This document shows, in pieces, positions 8,068 through 17,087 of a stretch of 41,171 nucleotides of DNA. The translations under genes and the position numbers were made by a program. Each line of letters begins with the position of its first letter. Within the stretch, counting starts at the first letter, position 1. The DNA comes from a bacterium (GTDB lineage: Bacteria; UBA8248): contig JAJDYR010000028.1 of the NCBI GenBank assembly GCA_022825065.1, positions 1 to 41,171 on the forward strand, read 5' to 3'. The notes under the pieces are model-generated. The model made no database searches and was not told the DNA's origin. It saw only the letters and a program-made list of their open reading frames with translations.

Positions 8068-10662
8068 ATGAGCCTCACCTTTTCCCTCTTGCGCCTTCTC
8101 GCCTGGCGGCGTCTCAAGGAAGAGCCGTTTCGCCTGGCTCTCACCCTCGTGGGCGTGGCGCTGGGCGTCGCCGTGTTCATCGCCGTCAAGATGGCGAACG
8201 AGACGTCCACCCGGGCGTTTGAAAACAGTCTGGTTGCCATTTCCGGCAAGACGCAACTCGAAGTCTCCGCGGGCGGTCTGGGCGTGGATGAAAATCTCAT
8301 CTTGAGGCTCCGCGACATGAAGGAAGTGAAAAGAGCGGCGCCCGTCATGCAGCGGCACGTCTGGGTGCGGAAGGCTGGAGAATCCGGCGCGAAGTGGCGG
8401 CGCGGCGCCCCGACTCAAGGACGCGCCGTACTGGCGCTGGGACTCGACCTGCTCGGAGACAACGATTTCAGAGGCTATCAGTTCGAGAACAAATACTCGC
8501 GCGAGGAAATTCTCTCGCGCATCGCCGACCCGCAGGGCCTGTTCATCGCCCGAGGGGTGGCGGATGCGCTGGGCGCGGGCGTTGGCGATTCCGTCGAGAT
8601 AGAGGCCGCGCGGCGGATGCGCTTTCGCGTCCGGGGCGTCCTGAAGCCCGAAGGCATGGCGAAGTCGATGGACGGCCGCCTGATCATCATGGACATCGGC
8701 GTCGCGCAAGAGGTGTTCGAGCGTTTCGGCCGTCTGGACAGGATCGATCTGATTCTGGAGGATGGAGGCGAAATCGAATCGATCCGCGAAAAAATCCAGA
8801 GCTTTCTCCCGCCCGGCGCGATTGTCGAGCGGCCCGCGCGGCGCGGACGCGACGTGGAGAAAATGCTGGCGTCGTTCCAGCTCAATCTCACGGTGCTGAG
8901 CGTCATCTCGCTCCTGGTGGGCTGTTTTCTGATCTACAACACGATGTCGGCTTCGGTCTTGCGGCGCAGGGGTGAAATCGCCACCCTGCGCTCACTGGGC
9001 ATGACGGCGAGAGGAATCGTCTGCCTCTACGGCGGGGAGGCGCTTTGCATCGGCCTGGCCGGTTCGAGTCTCGGCGTTGCGATGGGGGTGTTCATGGCCC
9101 AGGGCGCGCTCTCGTTCATCTCCCAGACGATACGCAATCTCTACGCGTTTCTGGAGGTGCGCCACGTTCTCTTTGGACCACGAGAACTGTTTTGGGGGTT
9201 CGGCATGGGGCTGGGCGTTTCCCTCGTTTCGGGGATTTATCCTGCAATCGTCGCCTCGCGGCAGAGTCCCCGCCAGGGCGCCGTGGAGGCGCGCGGAAAA
9301 GTGGAGGTGCGGCCTGCGGCCATCGCCGCTTACGCCGCAAGCGCTTCGGTCGCCGCCCTCATCGCCTACGGGCTGAACTTACGGGCCCTGGCGCAGGGGA
9401 CGCCCTGGCCCGGCTATCTGTCGGCGGCGGCGGTCATCCTGGCCACCGCGCTCGCGAGCCTGCCGGTCGTCTTGCTGGGTTCGATCATCATCCGGCGGCT
9501 TCCGGGCGGCGCCGTGAACGCCTGGCTCGCCGCGCACGGTCTGGGCAGGCACCCGCATCGAAACGCGGTCACGCTGTCTTCGCTGGCCATCGCCGTGGCC
9601 ATGCTGGTGAGCCTCATCATCATGATCGAGAGCTTCCGCGCCACGGTGGAAATCTGGACGCGGCAGACGCTGAGAGCCGACTTCTACGCCGCGCCCGCGT
9701 CGCGCTTCATCAAGGGGTCGAAGGCGAGCGTTTCGGAAGACGCGATTCAGGCTATCGGCGGGGTTTCGGGCGTCGCGGCGGTCGGCGGCTTCAGGGCCGT
9801 TCGCCTGCCCTGGCGCGGAGAGCGCATCACGCTTGCGGGCGGTGATTTCCGGGTCGAGGCCGAAAGGGGCAGGCGGCTGTTCCTGGAGGGCGACTCGAAA
9901 GAAACGATCACGCGGGCGAGGGAGCGCGGCGAGGCGATAATCACCGAGACGTTCTCGAACCTCTACGGCGTGAAGAAAGGGGACCTCCTGCGCCTCCCGG
10001 CTCCGGGGGGCGAGGTCGCGGTGCGCGTTGCGGGCGTGTATTACGACTACACCACGGACGGCGGGTTCGTCGTGGTGGATCGCGAATTCCTGAAAAAACA
10101 CTGGCGCGACGATCGCTTGAGCGCCCTTGCGATTTATCTCACGGAAAACGCGCGCCCGGAAGAGGTTCGCAAATCGCTCGAAGGAGTTCTCGACCCCACC
10201 ATGGTGCTGATCTCGAACGCGAGCCTCAAAAAGCGCGTATCGAGCATCTTCGACCAGACGTTCGCCATCACGTATGCGCTGGAGTTCATCGCCGTCGCGG
10301 TGGCTCTGCTCAGCGTGGCCACGGGCCTGAGTTCGAACATCCTGGAGCGCGTGCACGAAATCGGCGCGCTGCGCGCGATGGGCCTGAACCGCAAGGGAAT
10401 CATCAGCGCCATCATGGGGGAGGCGGTCATTCTGGGCGCACTCTCCGTTCTCGTCGGTTTGGGAGCCGGCGTGTGTCTGGCGGCCATCCTGATCTTCGTC
10501 GTCAACAAGCTCAGTTTCGGCTGGACGATCCAGTATATCTTCATTTGGAAAACGATGGCGGTCTATCTTCTCGTCGTGGTTCTCGCCTCGCTGGCGGCAG
10601 GCTGGCTCCCCGCGAGAGCCGCCGCGAGAATTCCCATTCGGGAGGCGTTGAGCGGGGAATGA
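8068..10662 (+). CDS. ABC transporter permease, duplicated FtsX/LolE-like
   Basis: An 864-residue inner-membrane permease built from two FtsX-type halves. An N-terminal membrane segment (LVGVALGVAVFIAVKMANE, about 27-45) precedes a large extracytoplasmic region. The first FtsX helix block is near 270-400 (LNLTVLSVISLLVGCFLIYN). Central helices precede a second N-terminal-type helix (AIAVAMLVSLIIMIE) and a second periplasmic domain. The last FtsX block is at about 735-860 (LEFIAVAVALLSVATGL). This layout matches large single-chain permeases of lipoprotein or hydrophobic-substrate systems. ATG 8068 follows GGAGG. Its stop overlaps the next start (ATGA), showing coupling to the AttH-like gene. 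Confidence 0.88.
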   Translation: MSLTFSLLRLLAWRRLKEEPFRLALTLVGVALGVAVFIAVKMANETSTRAFENSLVAISGKTQLEVSAGGLGVDENLILRLRDMKEVKRAAPVMQRHVWVRKAGESGAKWRRGAPTQGRAVLALGLDLLGDNDFRGYQFENKYSREEILSRIADPQGLFIARGVADALGAGVGDSVEIEAARRMRFRVRGVLKPEGMAKSMDGRLIIMDIGVAQEVFERFGRLDRIDLILEDGGEIESIREKIQSFLPPGAIVERPARRGRDVEKMLASFQLNLTVLSVISLLVGCFLIYNTMSASVLRRRGEIATLRSLGMTARGIVCLYGGEALCIGLAGSSLGVAMGVFMAQGALSFISQTIRNLYAFLEVRHVLFGPRELFWGFGMGLGVSLVSGIYPAIVASRQSPRQGAVEARGKVEVRPAAIAAYAASASVAALIAYGLNLRALAQGTPWPGYLSAAAVILATALASLPVVLLGSIIIRRLPGGAVNAWLAAHGLGRHPHRNAVTLSSLAIAVAMLVSLIIMIESFRATVEIWTRQTLRADFYAAPASRFIKGSKASVSEDAIQAIGGVSGVAAVGGFRAVRLPWRGERITLAGGDFRVEAERGRRLFLEGDSKETITRARERGEAIITETFSNLYGVKKGDLLRLPAPGGEVAVRVAGVYYDYTTDGGFVVVDREFLKKHWRDDRLSALAIYLTENARPEEVRKSLEGVLDPTMVLISNASLKKRVSSIFDQTFAITYALEFIAVAVALLSVATGLSSNILERVHEIGALRAMGLNRKGIISAIMGEAVILGALSVLVGLGAGVCLAAILIFVVNKLSFGWTIQYIFIWKTMAVYLLVVVLASLAAGWLPARAAARIPIREALSGE

Positions 10663-11771
10663 AGAAACTTTTTCCATCTCTTCTGGCCGCCCTCTTCATC
10701 CTGGGCGCTGCGCCCGCGCATCCTGCGAGTTGGCGGCAGGCGCTTCCCGGCTATCGCTACCAGTTCCCCCGCGATCACGGCGCGCACGAGGCGTTCCGCA
10801 CGGAGTGGTGGTATTTCTCGGGCAACCTGCGGGATTCCCGAGGGGACAGATACCCCTTCATGCTCACGTTCTTCAGGGCGGGGCTTCGTCCGGGAGAGGC
10901 GCCAAAATCGAAAAGCCGCTGGGCGCTCAAGAATCTCTATTTCGGGCATTTCTCGGTTCTGGACGCGAAGCGCGGAAAGCACCGGTTTTCCGAGCGGATC
11001 AGCCGGGGAGAACTCGAGCAGGCGGGCGCCTCGGAGGAGGGTCTCAAGGTCTGGCTGCGCGACTGGCGCGCCGAGAGTACGGAAGAAAAAGGCCAAACCT
11101 CGTTTCGTTTAAGCGCGGCGACGCCCGAGATGAAGCTGCGCCTGGAACTTAAGCCCGGGAAACCCCTCGTGATTCACGGCGAGGACGGGGTGAGCCGGAA
11201 GGCGCCGGGTCCCGGACGCTCCTCTCACTATTATTCCTACACGAGGCTTCTCGCTTCGGGCGTTCTGGAAATAGAGGGGAGGCGGCTCGATGTCAGGGGA
11301 ACGGCGTGGATGGACCATGAGTTCGGCTCGAACCAGTTGACGAAGGATCAGGTGGGGTGGGACTGGCTGAGCCTCCAGTTGTCCGACGGCCGGGATTTGA
11401 TGTTATATCTCATGAGACGAAAAGACGGGGGTGTGGAGCCCACGAGCAGCGGCACGCTGGTGGAGGCGGATGGCCGCGCGGCGCATCTGCGCCTCGGTGA
11501 TTTCCGCTTCCAGGGCACGGGTAGCTGGAAGAGCGAGCGGAGCGGCGCCGTCTATCCCATGGGATGGGAGGTCGAGGTTCCGGCGCACGGCCTTCGGTTT
11601 CGGGTGGAGCCATACGCCCGCGCGCAGGAGATTGAATCGAAGGGCAGCACGGGCATCACCTATTGGGAAGGAGGCGTTTTCGCCGAAGGCGTTTCGGGCG
11701 AAAAAAAACTCACGGGGGTGGGCTTTGTCGAGATGACGGGGTACGCTCCCGAGGGACGACCCAAATTCTGA
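10659..11771 (+). CDS. Secreted AttH/CrtC-like lipocalin-fold protein
   Basis: A 370-residue protein with a classical signal peptide (MKKLFPSLLAALFILGAAPA, cleavage near residue 23). TEWWYFSGNL soon after the mature start is the hallmark of the AttH/CrtC family, a double lipocalin-like barrel. ITYWEGGVFAEG near the C-terminus fits the same family. AttH-like proteins are often encoded with an ABC ATPase and an FtsX-type permease, as here, and are thought to handle hydrophobic ligands outside the inner membrane. Carotenoid hydratase activity is not implied. The start overlaps the permease stop by four bases. Confidence 0.82.
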   Translation: MKKLFPSLLAALFILGAAPAHPASWRQALPGYRYQFPRDHGAHEAFRTEWWYFSGNLRDSRGDRYPFMLTFFRAGLRPGEAPKSKSRWALKNLYFGHFSVLDAKRGKHRFSERISRGELEQAGASEEGLKVWLRDWRAESTEEKGQTSFRLSAATPEMKLRLELKPGKPLVIHGEDGVSRKAPGPGRSSHYYSYTRLLASGVLEIEGRRLDVRGTAWMDHEFGSNQLTKDQVGWDWLSLQLSDGRDLMLYLMRRKDGGVEPTSSGTLVEADGRAAHLRLGDFRFQGTGSWKSERSGAVYPMGWEVEVPAHGLRFRVEPYARAQEIESKGSTGITYWEGGVFAEGVSGEKKLTGVGFVEMTGYAPEGRPKF

Positions 11772-11819
11772 TTGCATAGTCCCACCGGGGAAATGGCTTC
11801 GCATGTCTGGAGACGTGAA

Positions 11820-12716
11820 ATGACGGAAAGCGTGAATATCGGAATCGTAGGGCTCGGCCTCATGGGAACGGCCATGAGCCAAAAATTGATGGAAGCGGGC
11901 CACCGCGTGCGCGGGTTCGACATCGACGGGAGCAGGCTCGATGCGCTCGCCGAGAACGGGGGAACGCCTGCGAATTCAGCGGCGGAGGCGGCGGAGGACG
12001 CGCAGTTCGTCATCCTCTCCCTGCTCTACAGCAACGTCGTCCGCGAAAGCTGCCTGGGTGATGGGGGCATCGCGAGCGTGGCGCGGGAGGGCCTCATCGT
12101 CATCGACACCTCGACTTCGAGCCCCGATGAATCGGAGAAACTCGGGAGAGACCTCCGCGCCCAAAACATCGGCTTTCTCGATGCGAGCCTGAGCGGTTCG
12201 CGCAACCAGGTGCTCGACGGGCAGATCGTCTCCGTCGTCGGGGGCGAGGAGAGCGATTTCGAGAAGGCGGAGCCGATTCTGGCGACGTTCGCCCGCTCCA
12301 TCCACCACATGGGGCCGAATGGCGCGGGCGCGCGGACGAAGCTCGTCATCAACCTCGTGCTGGGTCTGACGCGCCTGGCGCTCTCCGAAGGCCTCGTTCT
12401 GGGGATGAAGTCGGGCCTCGAAATGGAGGGCCTGCTCGAAGTGCTCAAGGACAGCGCGGCCTACAGCAAGGCCATGGACCAGCGCGGCCCCCGGATGATC
12501 CACGCGGATTACGATAATCCCCTCTCGCGCATCAAGCAGCACCACAAGGACGTGCGGCTCATGCTGGAGCAGGGCCAGAAGCTCGGCTCCCCCATGCTGC
12601 TGAGCTCCGTGCACCAGCAGGTGCTGCAGGCCGCCGAGCACGGCGGCCTCGCCGACGCGGACACGTCGGCCATCATCGAGGTATTCAGGCGCATGGCGGG
12701 CATTCCCTCCCGCTAG
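11820..12716 (+). CDS. NAD(P)-dependent beta-hydroxyacid dehydrogenase (3-hydroxyisobutyrate dehydrogenase-like)
   Basis: A 298-residue two-domain dehydrogenase. The Rossmann dinucleotide motif is GLGLMG (11-16). The family substrate motif appears in variant form as DASLSGSRNQVLDG. The catalytic lysine is in NGAGARTKLVINLVLG (about residue 170). The family includes 3-hydroxyisobutyrate, tartronate semialdehyde and glyoxylate reductases, so the substrate is open. ATG 11820 follows GGAGA by six bases; an upstream in-frame ATG at 11772 directly follows the preceding stop and lacks a ribosome site. It lies 48 bp after the AttH-like gene and could be read from the same transcript. Confidence 0.88.
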   Translation: MTESVNIGIVGLGLMGTAMSQKLMEAGHRVRGFDIDGSRLDALAENGGTPANSAAEAAEDAQFVILSLLYSNVVRESCLGDGGIASVAREGLIVIDTSTSSPDESEKLGRDLRAQNIGFLDASLSGSRNQVLDGQIVSVVGGEESDFEKAEPILATFARSIHHMGPNGAGARTKLVINLVLGLTRLALSEGLVLGMKSGLEMEGLLEVLKDSAAYSKAMDQRGPRMIHADYDNPLSRIKQHHKDVRLMLEQGQKLGSPMLLSSVHQQVLQAAEHGGLADADTSAIIEVFRRMAGIPSR

Positions 12717-12752
12717 GCGTATGGCTCATACACATTGGAAGGACTCGCAGAC

Positions 12753-14354
12753 ATGGTGAAAAGAATATCGCCGGTTGAACTCAAGGAATTGATGGAAAGC
12801 TCCCGCGCACACGCGGTGCTCGACGTGCGCGACCCGATGGAGTTTCACGAAAAGCAGATCTTCATGACGACGAACGCCCCGCGCGGCGCGGTGGAATTCC
12901 TGGCCGAGCGTCTCGTGCCCGTGAAGGCGACGCCCGTTGTGTGCGTGGACGAGGGCGGCCCCAGGGCTGTGCGCGTCGCGGCGCTTCTCGAAGAGTGCGG
13001 CTATGCGGACGTCTCGGTGCTCGAGGGCGGCCTGGGCGCATGGGAGGCCGAGGGCTTCCCCACGGCTTCGGGCACGAACGTGCCGAGCAAGGACTTCGGC
13101 GAGCGGATTCACGTGGAAAACGCGGTGCCCGAGATTACGGCCCGGGAACTTTTCGACCTGATCGAGAGCGACACGCCGCCGCGCATCTTCGACACGAGGA
13201 CGGAGGTGGAGTTCGAGCGCTTCTGCGTCCCCACCGGGCGGAGCCTCCCGGGAGGCGAACTCATCCTCCACGCGTGGGATCTGGACCAGGACAGGGAAAC
13301 GCCTCTCATCATCAACTGCGCGGGCCGCACCCGCAGCATCATCGGCACGCAGGCGCTTCATCGGCTGGGCGTCACGCACGCGCGCGCGCTCAAAAACGGC
13401 GGCATGGGCATCATGCTCGAAGGCCTGCAGCTCGACGAGGGGAAACCGAGCGAGATTCCCGCTCCCTCGGAGCAAAGCCGCGCCCACGGGGAGGCGCTCG
13501 GCGCGCAGGTGGCCGAAGAGGAGGGGATTCCCTTCGTCTCCGCCCAGGAGCTTCGAGCGCTTCAGGCGCAAGCAGACGCCAGCACGCTCTACGTGCTCGA
13601 CGTGCGCCTCGCGCCAGAGTTCTCGGAAGGCCACATACCGGGGGCCATCTCCATCCCCGGCGGACAGGCGGCGCAGCGCACCGACGAGGTGATCGCGGTG
13701 CGCGCGGGCAAGGTCGTCGCCTATTGCGACAAGAACGCGCGCGGCGTCATGGCGGCCTACTGGCTTCGCCAGATGGGGCTCGACGTGAGCGTGCTGCGCG
13801 GCGGCCTCGCGGCGTGGTGTGAGGACGGCGGAGCGCTCGAGAAGCCCAGCGAGGCCGCTTCGGGAGAGAGCCCGGCGGGGGAGGGCAACGTTCTCCTCCT
13901 GGAAAAAGCGCGGGCGCAGGCGCGCGCCTATTCGGCGGGGGAGGCGAGCGCCAGGAGGCAGAGGTTCGGCGCGGTTCTGGACGTGGATTTGAGTTCCTCC
14001 TACGAGCGAGGCCATCTGCCGGGGTCCGTCTGGGTGTCCAGGGGCCGGATCGAGGAGGAGGCGTCCGAGCGGGCGGTGAACAAGAGAGCGCGGGTGATGT
14101 GCGTCTGCGAGGACGGGCGCAAATCCGCCCTGAGCGCGCTCGCTCTCCAAAGGCTCGGCTACGGCAGGGCGGGCTACCTCGAAGGCGGCAAGGCGGCCTG
14201 GCGTGAAGCCGGGTTTTCTCTCGAAACCGGACGTGAGGGGCTGGATGAACTGCCCAAAGACGTGCAGCTCAAGCCTTATGATATCGGGCGCGGCGCGATG
14301 GAGGGCTACCTCACCTGGGAGGAGAATCTCGGGAAGAAATACGCGCGGAAGTGA
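12753..14354 (+). CDS. Four-domain rhodanese (sulfurtransferase) protein
   Basis: A 533-residue protein of four tandem rhodanese-homology domains. Active-site loops: domain 2 CAGRTRS (Cys189), domain 3 CDKNARG (Cys325), domain 4 CEDGRKSA. In domain 1 the equivalent position is Asp66 (VVCVDEGGPRA), so that domain is probably non-catalytic. Each domain ends in the usual LEGG/LRGG...AW helix, and each except domain 2 begins with a VLDV strand. Rhodaneses move sulfane sulfur to thiol acceptors; four-domain forms of about 530 residues are known but poorly characterised. ATG 12753 follows GGAAGGA. It is 36 bp behind the dehydrogenase, suggesting one transcript. No signal peptide is visible. Confidence 0.9.
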   Translation: MVKRISPVELKELMESSRAHAVLDVRDPMEFHEKQIFMTTNAPRGAVEFLAERLVPVKATPVVCVDEGGPRAVRVAALLEECGYADVSVLEGGLGAWEAEGFPTASGTNVPSKDFGERIHVENAVPEITARELFDLIESDTPPRIFDTRTEVEFERFCVPTGRSLPGGELILHAWDLDQDRETPLIINCAGRTRSIIGTQALHRLGVTHARALKNGGMGIMLEGLQLDEGKPSEIPAPSEQSRAHGEALGAQVAEEEGIPFVSAQELRALQAQADASTLYVLDVRLAPEFSEGHIPGAISIPGGQAAQRTDEVIAVRAGKVVAYCDKNARGVMAAYWLRQMGLDVSVLRGGLAAWCEDGGALEKPSEAASGESPAGEGNVLLLEKARAQARAYSAGEASARRQRFGAVLDVDLSSSYERGHLPGSVWVSRGRIEEEASERAVNKRARVMCVCEDGRKSALSALALQRLGYGRAGYLEGGKAAWREAGFSLETGREGLDELPKDVQLKPYDIGRGAMEGYLTWEENLGKKYARK

Positions 14355-14454
14355 CCACCGGGGTTTGATGACGATCATGTGATACTCGGTGCGCGCCGTC
14401 CGGACGCATGTATCTCCCATTCCCGGCGTCCCGGTGTCAATCCCGACCGATGAG

Positions 14455-14472
14455 AGGTTGTTGAAAAACTCC
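14455..14472. repeat. Solitary repeat end motif
   Basis: AGGTTGTTGAAAAACTCC lies just downstream of the rhodanese gene, about 70 bp before the full copy R4. It matches the TIR motif of the dispersed family, in the same orientation as left ends. The surrounding 14355-14539 shows no gene. Confidence 0.6.
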
Positions 14473-14539
14473 TTTAAGGAGGGCGGGGAGTGTCCCCTCG
14501 CTTTTCGGTCGGGTTTCTAAATCACGCCCTCCCCTTGGG

Positions 14540-14779
14540 AGCTGTTGAAAAAGTCATCCCTCCTCAGGGAATAAAAGCAACCCCCCCTACCCCCCCTTGT
14601 CAGGGGGGCAAGAAAAACCAAAAGCCCTTCTTCAGCCCGGCGAGGGCGCATCGCCCTTTTATACCCCCCTGACAAGGGGGTAGGGGGGGGTGCTTTCAAA
14701 GAGGGAAGTCTGGGGTTCGCGCGAAAGCGGCCTTCCAGTTAAAGACAGTGTCCCCTGACAAGACTTTTTCAACAGTCCC
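14540..14779. repeat. Dispersed TIR/G-tract repeat, copy R4
   Basis: GCTGTTGAAAAAGTC (14541-14555) and GACTTTTTCAACAGTCCC (14762-14779) are inverted ends. The C-tract arm is at about 14579-14608 and the G-tract arm at about 14663-14691. The centre has the A-rich CAAGAAAAACCAAAAGCCC. Both ends and both arms are intact, so this is one of the best copies for defining the family. Confidence 0.85.
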
Positions 14780-14830
14780 TATCAGCGGGAGATGAAACGC
14801 CGCAGTTCATTCACCCGCACCCGCAAATGG

Positions 14831-14850
14831 ATTCCGGCTTTCGCCGGAAT
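14831..14850. repeat. REP-like palindrome ATTCCGGC/GCCGGAAT
   Basis: ATTCCGGC and GCCGGAAT flank a four-base loop (TTTC), followed by GACG. The same sequence in inverse orientation occurs at 19705-19722. Palindromes with this core occur in many bacterial genomes as intergenic REP-like elements. Confidence 0.7.
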
Positions 14851-14879
14851 GACGACGAAAAACGAATATCGAGGCGGCC

Positions 14880-15329
14880 TTATTCCGGGTGCGTGGGGTT
14901 CGGCGACAGGCCCGGCCGCTGTTTTCTCGCGTTCAGGGAGGCGATGATCTCCAGTTCCAGGTTTTCGTTGTAGGCGTTCACCTGCCTCGGGATCGTGAAC
15001 AGATCCACAACCCACCACAGGCCATAAGCGATCAAGGCGAGTCCGCTCACTACGGCGGTCGCGCCGCCCGCCTCGGGGTTCGATTCCGCCATGACGAAGC
15101 CGAAGATGAAGACGAGGATCAAGACCCACGGGGCGACGACGTAGACGACGCCCGTCGCGATTCTGCCGAGATAGAATTTGTGCAGCCCCAGCCAACTCAG
15201 AAAAAACCAGAGCGCGAACGTGACGCCCGTCGATTTCCGGCGGCGGTCGAGTTCGATGTTCAGGATGTGGAGTTCCCGCTCGTCCAGCCCGCTCTTGAGC
15301 GTAATGAGCCTCTCGCTCTGGTTCGTCAT
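14880..15329 (-). CDS. TM2-domain membrane protein
   Basis: A 149-residue protein. A soluble helical N-terminus (1-34, rich in Leu, Glu and Arg) precedes a TM2 domain with LGLHKFYLGR (47-56) and GLWWVVDLFTIPRQV (103-117). The TM2 fold is two membrane helices joined by a tight turn; an extra hydrophobic stretch (68-80) may add a third. Function is unknown for most bacterial members. ATG 15329 overlaps the stop of the upstream gene by one base (TGATG), a coupled start; an in-frame ATG nine codons earlier lies inside that gene. It follows the LTXXQ-like periplasmic gene in one transcript. Confidence 0.8.
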   Translation of the reverse strand: MTNQSERLITLKSGLDERELHILNIELDRRRKSTGVTFALWFFLSWLGLHKFYLGRIATGVVYVVAPWVLILVFIFGFVMAESNPEAGGATAVVSGLALIAYGLWWVVDLFTIPRQVNAYNENLELEIIASLNARKQRPGLSPNPTHPE

Positions 15330-15919
15330 CAGTCGCAGTTGTTGTGCTTGCGCCACATTTCCGCGTTGTGGCCCTTGGGGACGTTGGCGCAGGGGTCATT
15401 ACTGGTATAGCCCCTGAGCGCATTGTAGGTTCGAATCTGTTTCTCCGCGAGAATTTTGAGTGTTTCGATGTGCGCCGCCAGATGGACGTAGCGCAGTTCT
15501 TTTTTCGTTTCGGCGATGGCGCTCAAAGACGCGCGAAGCAGCGCGTCGGTGATGGTGCGGTTGCGGAAGCCGCTCTCGAGTCGCCGCTCCAGATCGATCA
15601 GGCGTTCGCCGTGATGGATGGCCCGGCTCTTCATTCGCTCGTATATGGCGGTGATGGCCGAGCGCTGGCTCTCGTCGAGACCGATTTCGTCCTTCATCTC
15701 CATAAGATGGATTGGCCCGGGCACGCCGTTCAACTCCGCCGCCTTGGCCAGCCCCCAGCCGCCGCCGCGCTTGAGCTCGGCGATGTCTTCCGCCGAGAGG
15801 CTCTTGATCTCCCGGCTTTCCTGGCCGGCGTATTTGGAGTGGTGCGACGATGCGTTCTCACTCGCCTCCGCGGCGAGGCCGGGCAACAACAAGGCGAGAG
15901 TCAACAAAACTTTAATCAT
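15329..15919 (-). CDS. Periplasmic LTXXQ/Spy-like helical protein
   Basis: A 196-residue secreted protein with a signal peptide (MIKVLLTLALLLPGLAAEAS). The mature part is mostly helical and charged, with YAGQESREIKSLSAEDIAEL, then GGGWGLAKAAELNGVPGP, and LGLDESQR-type spacing near residue 80 as in the LTXXQ/CpxP/Spy group. That group includes small chaperones and metal sensors. Two cysteines occur at the extreme C-terminus (NDPCANVP and HNNCD), possibly a disulfide. AGGGAG lies upstream of ATG 15919. Its stop overlaps the TM2 gene start, so the two are co-translated. The assignment is by pattern, not a clear motif hit. Confidence 0.72.
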   Translation of the reverse strand: MIKVLLTLALLLPGLAAEASENASSHHSKYAGQESREIKSLSAEDIAELKRGGGWGLAKAAELNGVPGPIHLMEMKDEIGLDESQRSAITAIYERMKSRAIHHGERLIDLERRLESGFRNRTITDALLRASLSAIAETKKELRYVHLAAHIETLKILAEKQIRTYNALRGYTSNDPCANVPKGHNAEMWRKHNNCD

Positions 15920-15991
15920 GCGAATTTCTCCCTGGACTTAATTCCGGCGGCGCTGGTATGGCAATGGATTTTCTCTTTCGGCGGCTTCTGC

Positions 15992-16276
15992 TCAGGCGTT
16001 GATGATGCCTGGTTCGTTCCGGCTGATGTCCCACCCTTTCGATTCCATGAAGTCCTTGAATTTTCCCCAGTCGAATTTGCCGGATTCATGGAAGCGCATG
16101 ATGGCTTCGCGTGATAAATGAATTTTCATCCACTGATAGAGCGGCTCTCCTAGCGTATCGTGGTGTTGTGCGGCGAATTCGACCAGCGGGATTCCTTCGG
16201 GTTCGAGGACGATCCAGTAGCTGCTTCTGTATTTTACCAGCTTCAAATCTTCTTCCAAAGGCTTGTGGTCGTTCAT
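15992..16276 (-). CDS. Small hypothetical protein
   Basis: A 94-residue acidic protein, family not recognised. It is rich in aromatic residues (WIVLEPEG, YQWMKIHL, FDWGKFKDF, KGWDI), has no membrane segment or signal peptide, and contains no cysteine. Codon use fits its neighbours. The ATG at 16276 has only a weak GAGGA-like site some way upstream. It ends 72 bp before the LTXXQ-like gene on the same strand and might be read with it. The 160 bp upstream of its start hold nothing I can identify. Confidence 0.6.
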   Translation of the reverse strand: MNDHKPLEEDLKLVKYRSSYWIVLEPEGIPLVEFAAQHHDTLGEPLYQWMKIHLSREAIMRFHESGKFDWGKFKDFMESKGWDISRNEPGIINA

Positions 16277-16436
16277 TTTCTGTTCGAGTCCTCGTCATGA
16301 TTGCGGCGGGCCGTGCGGTTTCCGCTCGATTCGGCGCCTGCGGTTCGCCCGCGATGCGCTCGCGCGTCGTGAGAATATAGCAAGGCCGGGGGCGCGATGG
16401 AACAAAATAAATGTAATGGTTTGAACACGTTAATCT

Positions 16437-17087
16437 TCACTCCCATTTTCTGCGCATCATCTTCACGAGTTCCGTGCCCGATTCGCCCGCGTCGAACCTT
16501 CGGGTGAATTCCTCCTCGATTTCCATGACGATTCGGGTTCGCTCGCGCACCGCCTGGGTGTGATCTTGCGGGACAACGGCCACGCCGTCCGCATCGGCGA
16601 CGACGATGTCGCCGGGCGCCACCCGCACTCCGCAGCAGGTGACGGGCACGTCGCGCTCCGCCGCGACGAGGCGCTTCGAGTAGGGGAGGGGCCTTGGGCC
16701 GCGGCACCACACGGGCAGGCCCAGTTCCCTGATTTCCAGGACGTCGCGCGCGCGCCCGTCCGTGACGACGCCCGCCGCGCCCCGCCTGTGGATGACGCGC
16801 GCCCCGTTGGCTCCCAGAACGGCCATGTCGCTCGCTTCGGTCGCGAGAACGACGAACCTGCCCGGCTCCATCTCCTCGTGCGTCCCGTAGAGGCTCACGC
16901 GGGCGGGGTTCACCTCGCCTTGGATGCGCTCGAAGCGCATGGTGGCCGCGGGAGCGGCGACGCGCTCCTCCGTGAAGGGCGTGAGCGGGGCGACGTCCTT
17001 CATGATGAGGTCGAGGCCCAGAAATATCGAGGCGTCCGCGACCGCCGTCGTCGGCGCGCGGGAGAAGAATTCGAGAGCGTCATTCAT
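16437..17087 (-). CDS. RraA-like / HMG-oxaloacetate aldolase-family protein
   Basis: A 216-residue protein of the RraA/4-hydroxy-4-methyl-2-oxoglutarate aldolase family. The diagnostic stretch is GANGARVIHRRGAAG then VVTDGRARD, holding the Arg and Asp of the aldolase metal/pyruvate site, with PGDIVVADADGVAVVP further on. Family members cleave hydroxy-oxoacids to pyruvate or act as RNase E inhibitors; the intact G...DG..RD motif favours an enzyme. ATG 17087 is preferred over an in-frame ATG at 17099 because GGAG lies six to seven bases before it. Catabolic neighbours (cyclase, amidohydrolase) suit an aldolase role. Confidence 0.85.
   Translation of the reverse strand: MNDALEFFSRAPTTAVADASIFLGLDLIMKDVAPLTPFTEERVAAPAATMRFERIQGEVNPARVSLYGTHEEMEPGRFVVLATEASDMAVLGANGARVIHRRGAAGVVTDGRARDVLEIRELGLPVWCRGPRPLPYSKRLVAAERDVPVTCCGVRVAPGDIVVADADGVAVVPQDHTQAVRERTRIVMEIEEEFTRRFDAGESGTELVKMMRRKWE

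Noticed and set aside
9379..10677. A 432-codon open frame antisense to the ABC permease
   Set aside because: The permease is supported by membrane helices and FtsX repeats; the antisense product is a low-complexity shadow.
12726..14420. A 564-codon open frame antisense to the four-domain rhodanese
   Set aside because: High GC leaves the opposite strand open. The sense strand has clear rhodanese motifs and the antisense product is Arg/His/Ala-rich with no domain.
15425..15440. A GGTTCGAATC string resembling a tRNA T-loop
   Set aside because: It lies inside the LTXXQ-like coding sequence and no acceptor or anticodon stem can be paired around it.
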